This document shows, in pieces, positions 9,754 to 17,634 of a DNA stretch of 64,000 nt. Source of the stretch: a virus. The first letter of the stretch is position 1, and each line of letters begins with the position of its first letter. The stretch spans positions 62,001-126,000 of the IMG/VR virus record IMGVR_UViG_3300049729_000211; one strand, 5' to 3'. The position numbers and the translations under genes were made by a program. The notes beneath the pieces are model-generated. The model was not told the DNA's origin, searched no databases, and saw nothing but the letters and a program-made list of their open reading frames with translations.

Positions 9754-9768
9754 TTGGGTTACTCACCT

Positions 9769-9798
9769 CCTACCCGATATCTATAATACTTCGGTAGA
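9769..9798. promoter_or_regulatory. TACCCGA-N16-GTAGA element, near-palindromic copy
   Basis: On the plus strand TACCCGA (9771-9777), 16 bases, then GTAGA (9794-9798). On the minus strand it also reads TACCGAA-N16-GTAGG, the GTAGGAGG forming the ribosome-binding site of the GIY-YIG gene that starts at 9753. This is the only copy with no gene in the plus direction, so the minus reading is probably the relevant one. Confidence 0.5.
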
Positions 9799-9843
9799 AG
9801 GTAGAAAGGGAAATGTGCACTTACTTGTGCATGTAGTACACGG

Positions 9844-10299
9844 TTATCGCCCATCCGATAAGCCCACCGACGCCTGAAGCGAGGAAGCAAGACGCAAGCA
9901 CCATTCCAATAGTCTTCCAGCGCCATTCATCCAGGACAGCAACTTTTGCTTCCAGTGCTCCATGGACTTTATCGAACCAGTCTTTTCTACCCGACTTTGC
10001 TCAAGGCCGGTAATTCTTACTTCCATCTTCCCATGGTTGGCCTCATACCATTCCTTGTCAACGAACCGATGCCGAACGTCGTTCAGCTCGACCATCTTTC
10101 CTTCGATGGCGTGGTATGCAAGCTCAACAGCCTTCTGTTCTAGAACATGCTTATCGTCATGACCCTTCTGCCAGGTTTCAAACGTGGTTTCGAGGACAGC
10201 CACCTTCCCTTCGTCTGACATCTTCTGCCATGACTGAAAGGTAGCTTCCAGAGCAGCAAACTTCAGTTCTAGATCCTTGTCACGGTTGTTGTCTTCCAC
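9844..10299 (-). CDS. Coiled-coil protein with a frameshifted C-terminal membrane anchor (holin or XhlA-like candidate)
   Basis: The intact frame gives 151 residues, mostly a charged coiled coil with repeated FQSWQK and FETWQK. Near residue 115 the -1 frame takes over plausibly: it reads KDWFDKVHGALEAK, then a hydrophobic segment MVLASCFLASGVGGLIGWAI, ending VYYMHK with a stop at 9821-9823. A coiled coil followed by one C-terminal membrane helix is the layout of XhlA-like holin accessory proteins. The shift falls around 9985-9998, next to AAA and GGG runs, and corresponds to one missing base. It may be real, programmed, or an assembly error. Confidence 0.6.
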   Translation of the reverse strand: MEDNNRDKDLELKFAALEATFQSWQKMSDEGKVAVLETTFETWQKGHDDKHVLEQKAVELAYHAIEGKMVELNDVRHRFVDKEWYEANHGKMEVRITGLEQSRVEKTGSIKSMEHWKQKLLSWMNGAGRLLEWCLRLASSLQASVGLSDGR

Positions 10300-10313
10300 A
10301 ACTGACCAACTTC

Positions 10314-10922
10314 CTACTTCCTGACAGGACGAGCACGAGTGAGCTTCGAACCGAACTTCTTCGAAGGATCATCGTTGCCCATCCAGTAGTTGTCGGAGCC
10401 AGAGGCTTCCTTGACTTCATCCTCGATAGGCTCCTCTTCGACAGGTGGCGGTGGCAGCGCAGGCTCTTCTTCGATGTGCTCTTCTTCCATGCCCATGCCC
10501 GGCTCTTCCTCGGTGTGAATTTCCACACCAGAGTTTTCGGCCAGGTTCTCGATGGCGCCAGCGGCTTCATCCAGGAGTCCATACACTTCGCTCAAGGCCT
10601 CGCCGAACTGCTCCGGCTCTTCCTCAGCCAGCTTCTTCAGGCCGGCAGCGAACTTGGAGGCTGCTGCCTTCTTCTCGGTCGGACTCGCTGTCTTCGGTGG
10701 ATCGGAGAGATTGAGATTGTCTCTCATGTTGAGGAAGGAAGCACGAAGCGAGCCGAAAACATTGGCCAGTTCCGTAAGGGCTGACTTCACTTCCATGGGT
10801 TCATTCTTCGCAAGGAGAACCAACTTGTGCTGCTTGGGTGCCGCAGTGGCTGTTCTCGCCTTCTTGCGATTCGCGATTTTCTTGAGCAACTCTTGACGAG
10901 TAGTTGTTGAAGTTGCGGCCAT
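10314..10922 (-). CDS. Probable nested gene: internal start giving an acidic scaffold-like protein
   Basis: In-frame ATG at 10922 inside the larger gene, preceded by AGGAGA (10931-10936) with eight bases of spacing, better than the outer gene's own context. The product (MAATSTTTRQ..., 202 residues) has a basic N-terminus, an Ala/Glu helical middle and an acidic Pro/Glu tail ending in a basic RPVRK. Nested scaffold genes within a longer head gene are common in tailed phages. The expression is inferred only from the ribosome-binding site and the domain boundary. Confidence 0.4.
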   Translation of the reverse strand: MAATSTTTRQELLKKIANRKKARTATAAPKQHKLVLLAKNEPMEVKSALTELANVFGSLRASFLNMRDNLNLSDPPKTASPTEKKAAASKFAAGLKKLAEEEPEQFGEALSEVYGLLDEAAGAIENLAENSGVEIHTEEEPGMGMEEEHIEEEPALPPPPVEEEPIEDEVKEASGSDNYWMGNDDPSKKFGSKLTRARPVRK

Positions 10923-12221
10923 GATGGGTTTCTCCTGTTTTGAAGCGTTCAAACTTGTGTGCAAGATCTGATTTGGAAGATCTGGAGGAACGGTCACCCG
11001 CTCCTTGCGCTCTTGAGGTTGACCAGGTGTGGGAGGAGCTCCTTCACTTCCTGGAGGTGGTGTATTCTGAGGTGCCCCATTGGGATTCACCACAGGAATC
11101 TCTTCTTCCTGACCGGGAGCAGCTGGTGCTGTGCTCGAACCTGGAGTGGTGTGGTAGTAATCAGCCGTCTTCAGGGAGCTAAGCAACAGAGAGGATTTCT
11201 TGGAAGGAGTCTCAACTCCTCCAATGCGATCACGAATCAGATTCAGAATGCTGTGTGATGGATCGTACTCCGAGAACTCCATCATCAGCTTGCCGAACTC
11301 CTTGTAGAGTTGCTTGAGACGATCGCCGCCCAAGCCGGTGTCACTCTTGAACTTGTCGAGGAACTCGGACTTCTTGCCATGTTCAGACTCGACAATGTAG
11401 TCGAAGATCATCGCCATCACCTTGGCGATCTTTTCAGACTTCTTGGTCTCCTTGACAAATTCATAGAACTCGTCGCGGATGGTCTTGAGTTCGTCCTCTT
11501 CCTCGATGTCCTTCACGCTCCTGTTGGCCTGAGCATGCTCTTCAGTGTCGAGGATGTTGAACTCGGTACCATCGTCTTCGGATTCTTGAATCAGTGAGAC
11601 CTGATGCTGTGAAGGCTCCTCTGAATCTTTGCCTTTCTTCCAATCCACATGCCTGTCGATGAAGTCTTTGGCATCACTGAGACGATAGCCAAAAATGTAT
11701 CTCAGATAGCCAGTTATCTGCTTTTCAAGAGGCTTGGTTCTGTCCTCTTCTGGGACCCTGTTCGGATCGAACTTGGAAAGAGTCTTGCGATCATACAACT
11801 CTCTGACGAGAACGTGAGAGATCGCTTCATCCACCAAGTCCTCATCAAGTCCACCGGCTGCTCCCTCTCCATAGAGACGAGAGATGTAGTTCTTTTGGAA
11901 CCACTTGTCCCAGTTCTGGGCTTCGTCAATAGGATAACCGGATTCCTTGATTGCCTCCTTGACGATCTTGTCGATCTCCAACCCATAGACTGCGATCATT
12001 CGCAATGTTGCCACGAAACGCATCATCTTGGGTGAAGTGATCAATCCCTTCTTGGCCAACTCGGAGGAGCTCAAGGTCAGCTTTTGTGTTCCAGCTATGT
12101 TTGTAAGCTGGTATTTCTCTCCAGATGGGGAGGCAATTTTCGCCTTCACCCGGAAGGAACGTCCTTCCCTGGTTGTGATTATCTGACCTGGATCAATCGA
12201 AATGTGAGCATTCAGTATCAT
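10314..12221 (-). CDS. Large modular protein: sigma-like N-terminal half, acidic scaffold-like C-terminal half
   Basis: 635 residues. Residues about 126-192 (DLVDEAISHVL, FDPN, GYLRYIFGYRLSDAKDFI) resemble sigma region 2, and 243-315 (ending TGLGGDRLKQLYKEFGKLM) resemble region 4. A Pro/Gly linker follows (355-410). From Met434 the protein is a coiled-coil, Ala/Glu-rich segment with an acidic tail. Met434 (codon at 10922) has its own AGGAGA eight bases upstream, so a separate 202-residue product is likely. KTA occurs near 351 and 510. No family is firmly recognised. Confidence 0.65.
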   Translation of the reverse strand: MILNAHISIDPGQIITTREGRSFRVKAKIASPSGEKYQLTNIAGTQKLTLSSSELAKKGLITSPKMMRFVATLRMIAVYGLEIDKIVKEAIKESGYPIDEAQNWDKWFQKNYISRLYGEGAAGGLDEDLVDEAISHVLVRELYDRKTLSKFDPNRVPEEDRTKPLEKQITGYLRYIFGYRLSDAKDFIDRHVDWKKGKDSEEPSQHQVSLIQESEDDGTEFNILDTEEHAQANRSVKDIEEEDELKTIRDEFYEFVKETKKSEKIAKVMAMIFDYIVESEHGKKSEFLDKFKSDTGLGGDRLKQLYKEFGKLMMEFSEYDPSHSILNLIRDRIGGVETPSKKSSLLLSSLKTADYYHTTPGSSTAPAAPGQEEEIPVVNPNGAPQNTPPPGSEGAPPTPGQPQERKERVTVPPDLPNQILHTSLNASKQEKPIMAATSTTTRQELLKKIANRKKARTATAAPKQHKLVLLAKNEPMEVKSALTELANVFGSLRASFLNMRDNLNLSDPPKTASPTEKKAAASKFAAGLKKLAEEEPEQFGEALSEVYGLLDEAAGAIENLAENSGVEIHTEEEPGMGMEEEHIEEEPALPPPPVEEEPIEDEVKEASGSDNYWMGNDDPSKKFGSKLTRARPVRK

Positions 12222-12384
12222 TCTATAGAGGAGGAGGTAGTCGTTTCTTTGATATCAAAATGATAAAGTGTAATGTCTGAACTATCAGAACCACTGTAGT
12301 GAGTGACCTATCCTTATAGTCACGAGCGCAACATCAGACTACGGGATTCTCAGATTGAGAGTCACCTTTCAGGAGAAATTCCAA

Positions 12385-12591
12385 ATGGCTAAAATCGCAA
12401 AGCAGGATCGGGAAACCATGAACGCTCTTTTCACCAAGGAGCTTTCTCGGATGACAGGCACCAAGATCGCCGGGGAGAAAGACCTCCAGGCCTTCAAGGA
12501 CCATGAGGAGTACATGGCAACTCTGTCGTCTGTGCTGGCTGATGACAAGACCGAAGGCGGCCAGGACCCTAACGCGAATTTCTTTGAGTGA
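12385..12591 (+). CDS. Small hypothetical protein
   Basis: 68 residues, start chosen at 12385 because AGGAGA lies at 12371-12376. Charged and helical (MAKIAKQDRETMNALFTKEL...), acidic C-terminus. Isolated on the plus strand between a minus-strand block and the fibre gene. The 163 bases upstream contain no other gene; TTATAGT near 12314-12320 could be a -10-like box. No function recognised. Confidence 0.6.
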   Translation: MAKIAKQDRETMNALFTKELSRMTGTKIAGEKDLQAFKDHEEYMATLSSVLADDKTEGGQDPNANFFE

Positions 12592-12683
12592 TCGAAAAAC
12601 GTACTTTCGACCTCCACCAGTATCAGATCGGACTGGTGGAGGTTTCTGGTATGTTTGTCTATGTGATAGTCAATGCGGATTGA
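12592..12683 (+). pseudogene. Remnant of a GIY-YIG homing endonuclease: leader hairpin plus ten codons
   Basis: Aligns with the leader and first codons of the endonuclease at 30847-31551. Both have AAAACGTACTTTC, then CTCCACCAGTATCAG, then a GTGGAGG arm and an ATG. Here the frame reads MFVYVIVNAD and stops at 12683; the intact gene begins MFVYVIVNVV. The hairpin (arms 12611-12621 and 12632-12642, 11 base pairs) buries the GGAGG site and may also terminate transcription after the plus-strand gene. Homology ends shortly before the 3' end of the chimeric fibre gene, which points to replacement or recombination at this spot. Confidence 0.7.
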
Positions 12684-12750
12684 ACTATCGGACTCATCGC
12701 TTCACCTGCTCTGCTGCGCGGGAGACTTCCTTCCCCGTATTCAACTACGA

Positions 12751-15700
12751 TCAAAGCACCGTAACATTGTATGCCAGACTCGCTGGCGTGCCTGTTCCAC
12801 AAACATACACAGTCACTACCCCTGTTGCAGTGACGGAGGCCCGCACGTTGAATGCACCGCCTACATCCACTCCCGTCGTGCTGCTCACTGCTACTGGATG
12901 CCCTACAACTGCTCCTGTCACCGTCGCCGTGCCTGAATCGCAGGTTGCCGTTAGCGCCGTTCCTGTGATTGTCCCGGTCGTGCCAGTCAAGACGAGTTCA
13001 ACGTAAGCCGCCCCTGTGTTATTGGCAGATTTATTACCGAGAGCCGCCGAGGGTAAGAGTATGCCATTGGCGTTGTAATAAGCCCCCGGAGTCTTTACTC
13101 CATTGCCATTTGCAAAGGCTCGGAAAAGCTCGGACGGGGAAGTCGTATTGGTCGTCGAAACAATGAAATCGTCGGTGGTTGCGTCCTTTCCGTAGAACAT
13201 ATCAACAAGGTAATAGCCCGCCGCTGATGTACCGCAGAAAATCCCCACTCCTCCATAGCAGCGCGTCGCCTCTGTCGTGGCTGATCCGGTTCCTAGCGAA
13301 GTCTGCGTGCTGAAAAGGCTGAAAAGACTATTTCCCGCATTTGCGGTGCTTGTGGATACGGTTAGCTGGTCGATGTAGCCGTTGCCGTTCGATGGATCAA
13401 TACTGAATAACGTTACCGCTGGAAGAATAGGAGTAGTTTCTGTAGAATAAATCAGCTTATCAGTTGCAGCATCTTTACCAAAAAAGGTGCTTCGAGAATA
13501 GTTCCCATTTAGGTTAATTCCGGCATAGCTTCCAGGGGCAGAATATATCGCCAGACCAGCTATATTCGAAGTCCTGGGTGCTAGAACGGCGGTCGCTACT
13601 GCTGCCGTTCCTGTTCCACCTGTAAAGGCCACGCTCGGCGCGGACGAGCCGTATGTCCCCCCATTCGTTACGGTTGCGTTGATTACTTGCAAAGAGCTTC
13701 CCACTGTGGCGCAGATTGGCGTTGCGGCTGCTGAACCTGAACCGAAGGTAATGCCGGTGGGACAAACCGTGTATGAGCCACCACTACTTATATTCAAGTT
13801 GACCACTTGCTCTGTGTTATCGAGTGAAGTCTGCGCCGGGAAGAGAGACAACAGACCTGCGCCCGTAGTACCAGCAGCGTTGGTAGTCGCGGATTGCAGC
13901 CCCCATGTGGCGGAGTTTGGATTGTAGTATAGGTGACAGTCCTGAGAAATCCCGTTTGATTGCTGTGTGGGATAGGTCGAGAACGGAACTTCGAGGGTTG
14001 AAATATAGGTCGAGCAGTTGAGCGAATTTAGGTTTTGCGCTCCGTTAACTTTCACCTCCGACCACCAGTTATTTTTTGCTCCGTTCATAGCATTTGAAAG
14101 CCCCGTATAGCTGATCGTCGCGCCCTCGTCCGTACCTACCAAATCGTGCAGAGAGTATGGGGCGATAGATACTTCAATGTTTCCTGAGCCGACAAACTGC
14201 TCGGTCACGTAGGAGTTATAGAGGTATGTCGCGCTTCCCACCTGAATCAGCACCGGATTAGCGACTTGCCCCCCAAGATTGTTTGCGCCTTCCCACAATG
14301 CAATGCGCGGAAACGTTAGAGTATTGGCCGGATTCTGCGTCCAGGTGTTGAAGTCTGTCGAGACAAAACGCGCAATATCGGTGGGGAGATCACCCACACC
14401 CGCCCCAGGATAAGCCACGTGCGCCCATGCCCAATAGAAGCCAGTCACGGCGTCCTTCCACAAATACGACCCGCTAACCATGTACGTTCCGTCTGCCCCC
14501 ATCACAGGGTTGCCAGAGTACTTTACCCAGTTGATACCGTCGGTAGATGTAGCGGTTCCGGTTAGAAAATCTCCCTGTTGACCCTGAAAATATCCGTTTG
14601 TGTGAACTCCGTTTGCCTGATAAAGCATCCTCCATGTAGACCCATCTACGAGAATTGATCCGGTTGCAATAACATAGTCATCCCATGCTCCACTCTGCAA
14701 TGTTCCGCCGCTTAATACGGATGTTACGGTTCCCGGTGTGCCTCCGGCGGTCGCGGTGAAGGTTGGCAGGGTTGCGTAACCGGAACCAGTGGCGGATACG
14801 GTTGCGATGACGATGGCCCCACCGGATATTGTGACAGTAATCTGAGCGCCAGTACCCCCTCCTCCAGCGCCGTTGATCGTATATGTTCCGTCCGTCTGCC
14901 CCGAACCCGGTGTAAGGATTGTCGCGCCGGTTTGCCCGAGCACTACTCCAGAAAGATTCGCAGTGGTAAGAATTCCCGCCGCAAGATTGGCGGCACTGCT
15001 GGCGGTGTAAACCTCAATCCTGTTTTGCAGGGGCATCGGCACTGCGTAAACGTAGTAAGTTGAACCCTGATGTACAAGCTGCGAACGTGCGTGATTCAAA
15101 AGTATAGGAGTGGCCGCGCTCACCCATCCATTTACACCGTTCAGCGATTCTGCATAGCAGATGTTCGACGTGCTGCTAGTGCCCGTAGTTTTGAATACAA
15201 CCGTTCCCGACGAGAGTCCTAACAGTTGCGAGTTCGCATCCTGAATGACGGACGGTTCGCCGACAACGTTACACGGATTGGAGGTGTAGCCTATTGGTCC
15301 TTTGCGATCCCACACGGTAGACATAAGAATCTTCGAGGTTGTGCCTTCGGCAATGCTGGGGGGGGTAAATCCATCATCGGATGTGGTGCCTGCTGTAACG
15401 CTCGGCGCGCTCACCGGCCCGGTAAACGCCGCGCCGGTCAGAGCCGCGCCGCCCAGGTTCGCCAGCGCCCCGGCTGCTGTGGTTGCGCCGGTGCCGCCTG
15501 CTGTTATTGGTACTGTATTCTCGCCGGATACAGCCGTGCCGTTCGCCGGATAGTAGGCAATCTGCCCCGTTGTGCCACTGTTCACCGTGCCGCTGCCACC
15601 TGGATTGCCGCATCCTGTGCCGTCTGCCTTGGCGTAGAGCCCAGTGCAAGAACCGCTTGCACCGCCGATAGTGACAGGGTCCGTAGCGCCAGCCGCTAGG

Positions 15701-16398
15701 GTACTTGCAGTAATCTGCTTTGTAGTGGTCATATTGCCTTGACTATCTACAGTGAGATTAGGAATCGCAGGCTGGGCAGCGTTAGCTGTTGACTGAGCAT
15801 TTGAAGCGGCAGAACGAGCCGTTGAATCGTCGGCACTTCCAGAAAGTGCGGTGCGTGCAGTTGAATCGTTAGCTGAACCAGACAAGGCAGTTCGTGCAGT
15901 GGAGTCATTAGCTGAACCGGAAAGAGCTGAATTGGCACTTGACTGAGCAGTAGCTGCAGCAAGTCTTGCAATGGAGTCGTTAGCCAAACCACTTGCAGCA
16001 TTTTCTTGTAAAGAAGCACGAGCATCTGTAATTCCTGTGGTGGGAACAATAGCAGTGCCATTGGTCACTACAACAGCAATTGGAATATCTGAAGCTGTAA
16101 AGGAGGTTGTTTTCACCGCTGGAATACAAGAAGAGGATGTGTTCAGATACACGTAGTTGGTTGTAGAAGCACTCATAGTTAGAGTGCTTGCTGTATAGGT
16201 TACGATTGTTCCTGTACAATTAGCAGTTCCACCACCTAAGTTGAGGACAAGTCCAGTTCCAGGTGTTGGATCATAGCTTCCTTGAACGTACTTGGCTTTT
16301 AGAGCGGAAACTGGAGCATTGGGATTTTGAGGTTGTTGAGCAACAATAGCAGTAGTCACAACCATTGCGAATGTTAGGAAAGCCAAGAGGGTTTTCAT
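12751..16398 (-). CDS. Chimeric tail fibre or spike with signal peptide and glycosidase-like propeller
   Basis: 1215 residues. A Sec-like signal peptide (MKTLLAFLTFAMVVTTAIVA, then QQ) is unusual for a phage fibre. Residues 25-125 form a domain like those in secreted Acidobacteriota proteins (TNYVYLNTSSSCIPAVKTTSF). At about 160-195 there are three ALSGSANDSTART-like repeats, then a GGTGATTAAGALANLGG collar repeat. About 355-750 looks like a five-bladed GH43/GH32-type propeller (GEPSVIQD, STDGINWVKYSGNPV, STDFNTWTQNP), with a Gly-rich insert near 497-560. The 3' two-thirds looks more GC-rich and its codon choice differs from neighbours. Likely role: receptor binding or glycan depolymerisation. 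Confidence 0.8.
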   Translation of the reverse strand: MKTLLAFLTFAMVVTTAIVAQQPQNPNAPVSALKAKYVQGSYDPTPGTGLVLNLGGGTANCTGTIVTYTASTLTMSASTTNYVYLNTSSSCIPAVKTTSFTASDIPIAVVVTNGTAIVPTTGITDARASLQENAASGLANDSIARLAAATAQSSANSALSGSANDSTARTALSGSANDSTARTALSGSADDSTARSAASNAQSTANAAQPAIPNLTVDSQGNMTTTKQITASTLAAGATDPVTIGGASGSCTGLYAKADGTGCGNPGGSGTVNSGTTGQIAYYPANGTAVSGENTVPITAGGTGATTAAGALANLGGAALTGAAFTGPVSAPSVTAGTTSDDGFTPPSIAEGTTSKILMSTVWDRKGPIGYTSNPCNVVGEPSVIQDANSQLLGLSSGTVVFKTTGTSSTSNICYAESLNGVNGWVSAATPILLNHARSQLVHQGSTYYVYAVPMPLQNRIEVYTASSAANLAAGILTTANLSGVVLGQTGATILTPGSGQTDGTYTINGAGGGGTGAQITVTISGGAIVIATVSATGSGYATLPTFTATAGGTPGTVTSVLSGGTLQSGAWDDYVIATGSILVDGSTWRMLYQANGVHTNGYFQGQQGDFLTGTATSTDGINWVKYSGNPVMGADGTYMVSGSYLWKDAVTGFYWAWAHVAYPGAGVGDLPTDIARFVSTDFNTWTQNPANTLTFPRIALWEGANNLGGQVANPVLIQVGSATYLYNSYVTEQFVGSGNIEVSIAPYSLHDLVGTDEGATISYTGLSNAMNGAKNNWWSEVKVNGAQNLNSLNCSTYISTLEVPFSTYPTQQSNGISQDCHLYYNPNSATWGLQSATTNAAGTTGAGLLSLFPAQTSLDNTEQVVNLNISSGGSYTVCPTGITFGSGSAAATPICATVGSSLQVINATVTNGGTYGSSAPSVAFTGGTGTAAVATAVLAPRTSNIAGLAIYSAPGSYAGINLNGNYSRSTFFGKDAATDKLIYSTETTPILPAVTLFSIDPSNGNGYIDQLTVSTSTANAGNSLFSLFSTQTSLGTGSATTEATRCYGGVGIFCGTSAAGYYLVDMFYGKDATTDDFIVSTTNTTSPSELFRAFANGNGVKTPGAYYNANGILLPSAALGNKSANNTGAAYVELVLTGTTGTITGTALTATCDSGTATVTGAVVGHPVAVSSTTGVDVGGAFNVRASVTATGVVTVYVCGTGTPASLAYNVTVL

Positions 16399-16723
16399 GA
16401 GAGTTAAACTCCAAACACAAAGAAATTTTCAGTGGTGAACTGGTCTGGTGGAAGGTTAGAGAGAGAGGCAGAACTGGTTGAACATGCCATCCTATTTGAT
16501 AGTTCCCTTTCCAATTTATGGGAATGGTGAAGCTGGCATAGTAGCAACCTAGAGAAGAACAGGCTGGCATTTGATTGGCAAGGACAGAAATGAGTGTTCC
16601 TTCTGAGATCCCCACAATGCTGTAATTTATGAAAAATGGGGATACGAGATCACCAGTAGAGTCTAGGACCTGAATAGCTAGGTCAGACGTACCTAGTGTT
16701 CTTCCTGGTGTGAATGCTCGCAT
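16271..16723 (-). CDS. Tail or neck adaptor paralogue, frameshifted
   Basis: The N-terminal 80 residues match the N-terminus of the protein at 31605-32666 (TLG-x2-DL-x-I, INY, YY-x3-TIP, W-x-G-x-YQ). In this frame the protein runs 128 bases into the fibre gene with a Cys- and Ser-rich tail of low quality. In the -1 frame after the GNYQIG codons (around 16500) it would end in DQFTTENFFVFGV with TAA at 16404-16406, just before the fibre ATG. That is the expected domain end, so one base is probably missing near GGAAAGGGAAC. Confidence 0.6.
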   Translation of the reverse strand: MRAFTPGRTLGTSDLAIQVLDSTGDLVSPFFINYSIVGISEGTLISVLANQMPACSSLGCYYASFTIPINWKGNYQIGWHVQPVLPLSLTFHQTSSPLKISLCLEFNSHENPLGFPNIRNGCDYCYCCSTTSKSQCSSFRSKSQVRSRKL

Positions 16724-16780
16724 CGTTCCCTTCCCCTCACTTTAGATTGAAAAGTCGTTATCCTAGCAACGGAAGTCAGG

Positions 16781-17143
16781 CTAGTGGAAGCAAGCAGCGA
16801 TTGCGGTAACGTCTATATCAGATGCAGTCAAGTACAGATAGAGAGCATCAAACGGAGTACTCTGAAACCAGATTAGCCCTCCAGAGGTCATTTGTAGCAC
16901 AACTGCTGATGGAGGGATTCCTAGGCTATGAGCAACTGTAAAATTGCCAGGAGCAGAGGAAGATACGGGTATATTGCTAACCGTAGTGCCAGCAGGTTGA
17001 ATATGCACCCACGCCAATCCAGTATCGTACCATTCTTGTCCGGTATCTGTTGCGAAGTACCTTCGTCCTGGAATTCCAAAAGTTGGAAGATTTGCGTAGG
17101 GACCAATCGCACTCACTGTTGACAAAAGAACAGGTGAACTCAT
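16781..17143 (-). CDS. Small fibre or decoration-type structural protein
   Basis: 120 residues. It contains RRYFATDTGQEWYDTGLAWVHI, a segment typical of head domains of phage fibres (a short beta hairpin with a conserved 'ATDTG' turn), then Ser/Val-rich beta-strands. It overlaps the upstream gene by four bases, so both are probably made together. No enzymatic motif. Confidence 0.65.
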   Translation of the reverse strand: MSSPVLLSTVSAIGPYANLPTFGIPGRRYFATDTGQEWYDTGLAWVHIQPAGTTVSNIPVSSSAPGNFTVAHSLGIPPSAVVLQMTSGGLIWFQSTPFDALYLYLTASDIDVTAIAACFH

Positions 17144-17634
17144 AGGTACACTCCAATCGGTTGCAACGTGCCATCAACATCAGCGTAGACGAAAGGCCCA
17201 AATTCAGTAATTTCCAGATACGACAGTACCTTTGGTACTCCACAAACTACAGCAAAACCGTAAAGTCTCGATTCAATGGAATCAAGCACCTCAATCAGTT
17301 GTGGTACACTACTAATCATTGCGTAAATGAAAGTTCCAGAATTATCAACCGCCAGGTAAGGAGAAACTGTAAATGGCGGGTTTGGCATGTGGTGAATCAC
17401 CTGTACAACATTGTCCGTAGTTAGCGAGATTCCCAAGTACAGCTGGTAAGTTGTCGTGGCAGCGTCATACAAGAAAGATTTCACCTGAATTTGAATACCA
17501 TCCACCCAAACCTCAACATCAGTCATGGGATTGAAATTCACCGTTAGGGCATCCACAGTTCGACTGAATGGTCCTCCTATCGAAGAGATCAGGTTGACCA
17601 CGTTCCCAAGGAACTCTGTGCTAACCTGTGACAT
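17140..17634 (-). CDS. Structural protein, probably tail or fibre associated
   Basis: 164 residues, beta-rich, no recognised family. It contains FNPMTDVEVWVDGIQIQVKSFLYDAATTTYQLYLG, similar in style to virion surface proteins with a 'DG-x-Q' turn. It overlaps the SWIM/intein gene upstream by 14 bases. A virion role is inferred from position. Confidence 0.6.
   Translation of the reverse strand: MSQVSTEFLGNVVNLISSIGGPFSRTVDALTVNFNPMTDVEVWVDGIQIQVKSFLYDAATTTYQLYLGISLTTDNVVQVIHHMPNPPFTVSPYLAVDNSGTFIYAMISSVPQLIEVLDSIESRLYGFAVVCGVPKVLSYLEITEFGPFVYADVDGTLQPIGVYL

Noticed and set aside
12611-12642. Hairpin as a simple terminator only
   Set aside because: The same hairpin precedes an intact endonuclease start at 31551, where it covers the ribosome-binding site; termination may be a secondary role.
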